From NCBI GenBank assembly GCA_948844705.1, contig CAQNVT010000059.1, positions 1 through 5,563 of the forward strand: DNA of 5,563 nt. Direction: 5' to 3'. Positions 5,460-5,563 of the stretch are shown here, one piece after another. Numbering within the stretch: the stretch's first letter is position 1; every line of letters begins with the position of its first letter. The notes below the pieces were generated by a model. That model ran no database searches and was not told where the DNA came from. It saw only the letters and a program-made list of their open reading frames with translations. The stretch is from an uncultured Dorea sp. GTDB taxonomy: Bacteria > Bacillota > Clostridia > Lachnospirales > Lachnospiraceae. The position numbers and the translations under genes were made by a program.

Positions 5460-5563
5460 GGTGGGAATTCAACCCTTCGCCGAAAGCCGTACTGCGGACT
5501 GAAAGCGGCGGTCTTGAACTGCTGGGGCAGGCTTCGCTCCTGGCAGGCGTACATGGTGGCCCA
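5460..5563. other. GC-rich block of unknown nature at the right edge
   Basis: Composition jumps at about 5460, from about 24% to about 62% G+C by hand count. The block contains short stem-forming segments: GCCGT with GCGGC around 5486-5511, and CAGG with CCTG around 5538-5552. On the minus strand a frame is open from the edge to TAA at 5423-5425. Plus-strand frames are also open, and none shows a recognisable domain or a start with a ribosome binding site inside the window. It could be the end of a structured RNA, an interspersed repeat, or the tail of an acquired element. I cannot tell which. Confidence 0.4.

Noticed and set aside
5455..5485. tRNA T-arm-like string on the minus strand (GGGTTGAATTCCC followed by ACCA)
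   Set aside because: The loop has G where the invariant C56 should be. The stem is only 3 bp, and no acceptor, D or anticodon arm can be folded from the flanking bases.
5423..5563. Minus-strand open frame from the right edge to TAA at 5423-5425 (ending RKNLRKN), as the tail of a gene
   Set aside because: No domain is recognisable, the ending is just the T-rich direct repeat translated, and other frames are equally open. There is not enough evidence to call it coding.

Overview
The window looks like chromosomal DNA from an anaerobic gut-type Firmicute, most likely Lachnospiraceae. This is inferred from AGGAG-type ribosome binding sites, a sigma-A promoter with near-consensus boxes, tight same-strand gene packing, and proteins that resemble Lachnospiraceae members of their families as I remember them. 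No database search was possible. Every recognisable gene lies on the minus strand, so transcription runs from right to left.

In transcription order the layout is as follows. At 5257-5563 there is a non-coding leader. Its outer 104 bases are GC-rich and sharply different from the AT-rich DNA next to them. At 4408-5256 is an Rpn/YhgA-like PD-(D/E)XK nuclease-family protein that appears to have lost about 40 residues in frame. At 3070-4395 is an intact rarA (mgsA), the AAA+ ATPase that acts at stalled replication forks. At 2772-3089 is an alkyltransferase-like (ATL) protein, an MGMT relative with Trp in place of the reactive Cys. It overlaps rarA by 20 bases. At 536-2769 is a GH2 beta-mannosidase gene broken by an internal deletion and frameshift, so it reads as two ORFs. 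Gaps between consecutive genes are 12, -20 and 2 bases, so 5256 to 536 is probably one transcription unit. At 1-465 is the N-terminal part of a LacI-family regulator with its own strong promoter (521-549). Its 3' end lies beyond the window.

Functionally, rarA and the ATL gene form a plausible DNA-damage pair, one for fork rescue and one for recognising O6-alkylguanine lesions. The beta-mannosidase and the LacI regulator look like the remains of a mannoside-utilisation locus. The regulator looks intact as far as it can be read, but the enzyme gene next to it is damaged.

I found no clear new system. The points most worth checking are the two internal deletions in genes of one transcription unit, the rarA-ATL coupling, a possible sliding-clamp-binding peptide at the RarA N terminus, and the GC-rich block at the right edge. 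There are no tRNA, rRNA, CRISPR or insertion-sequence signatures that I can support.
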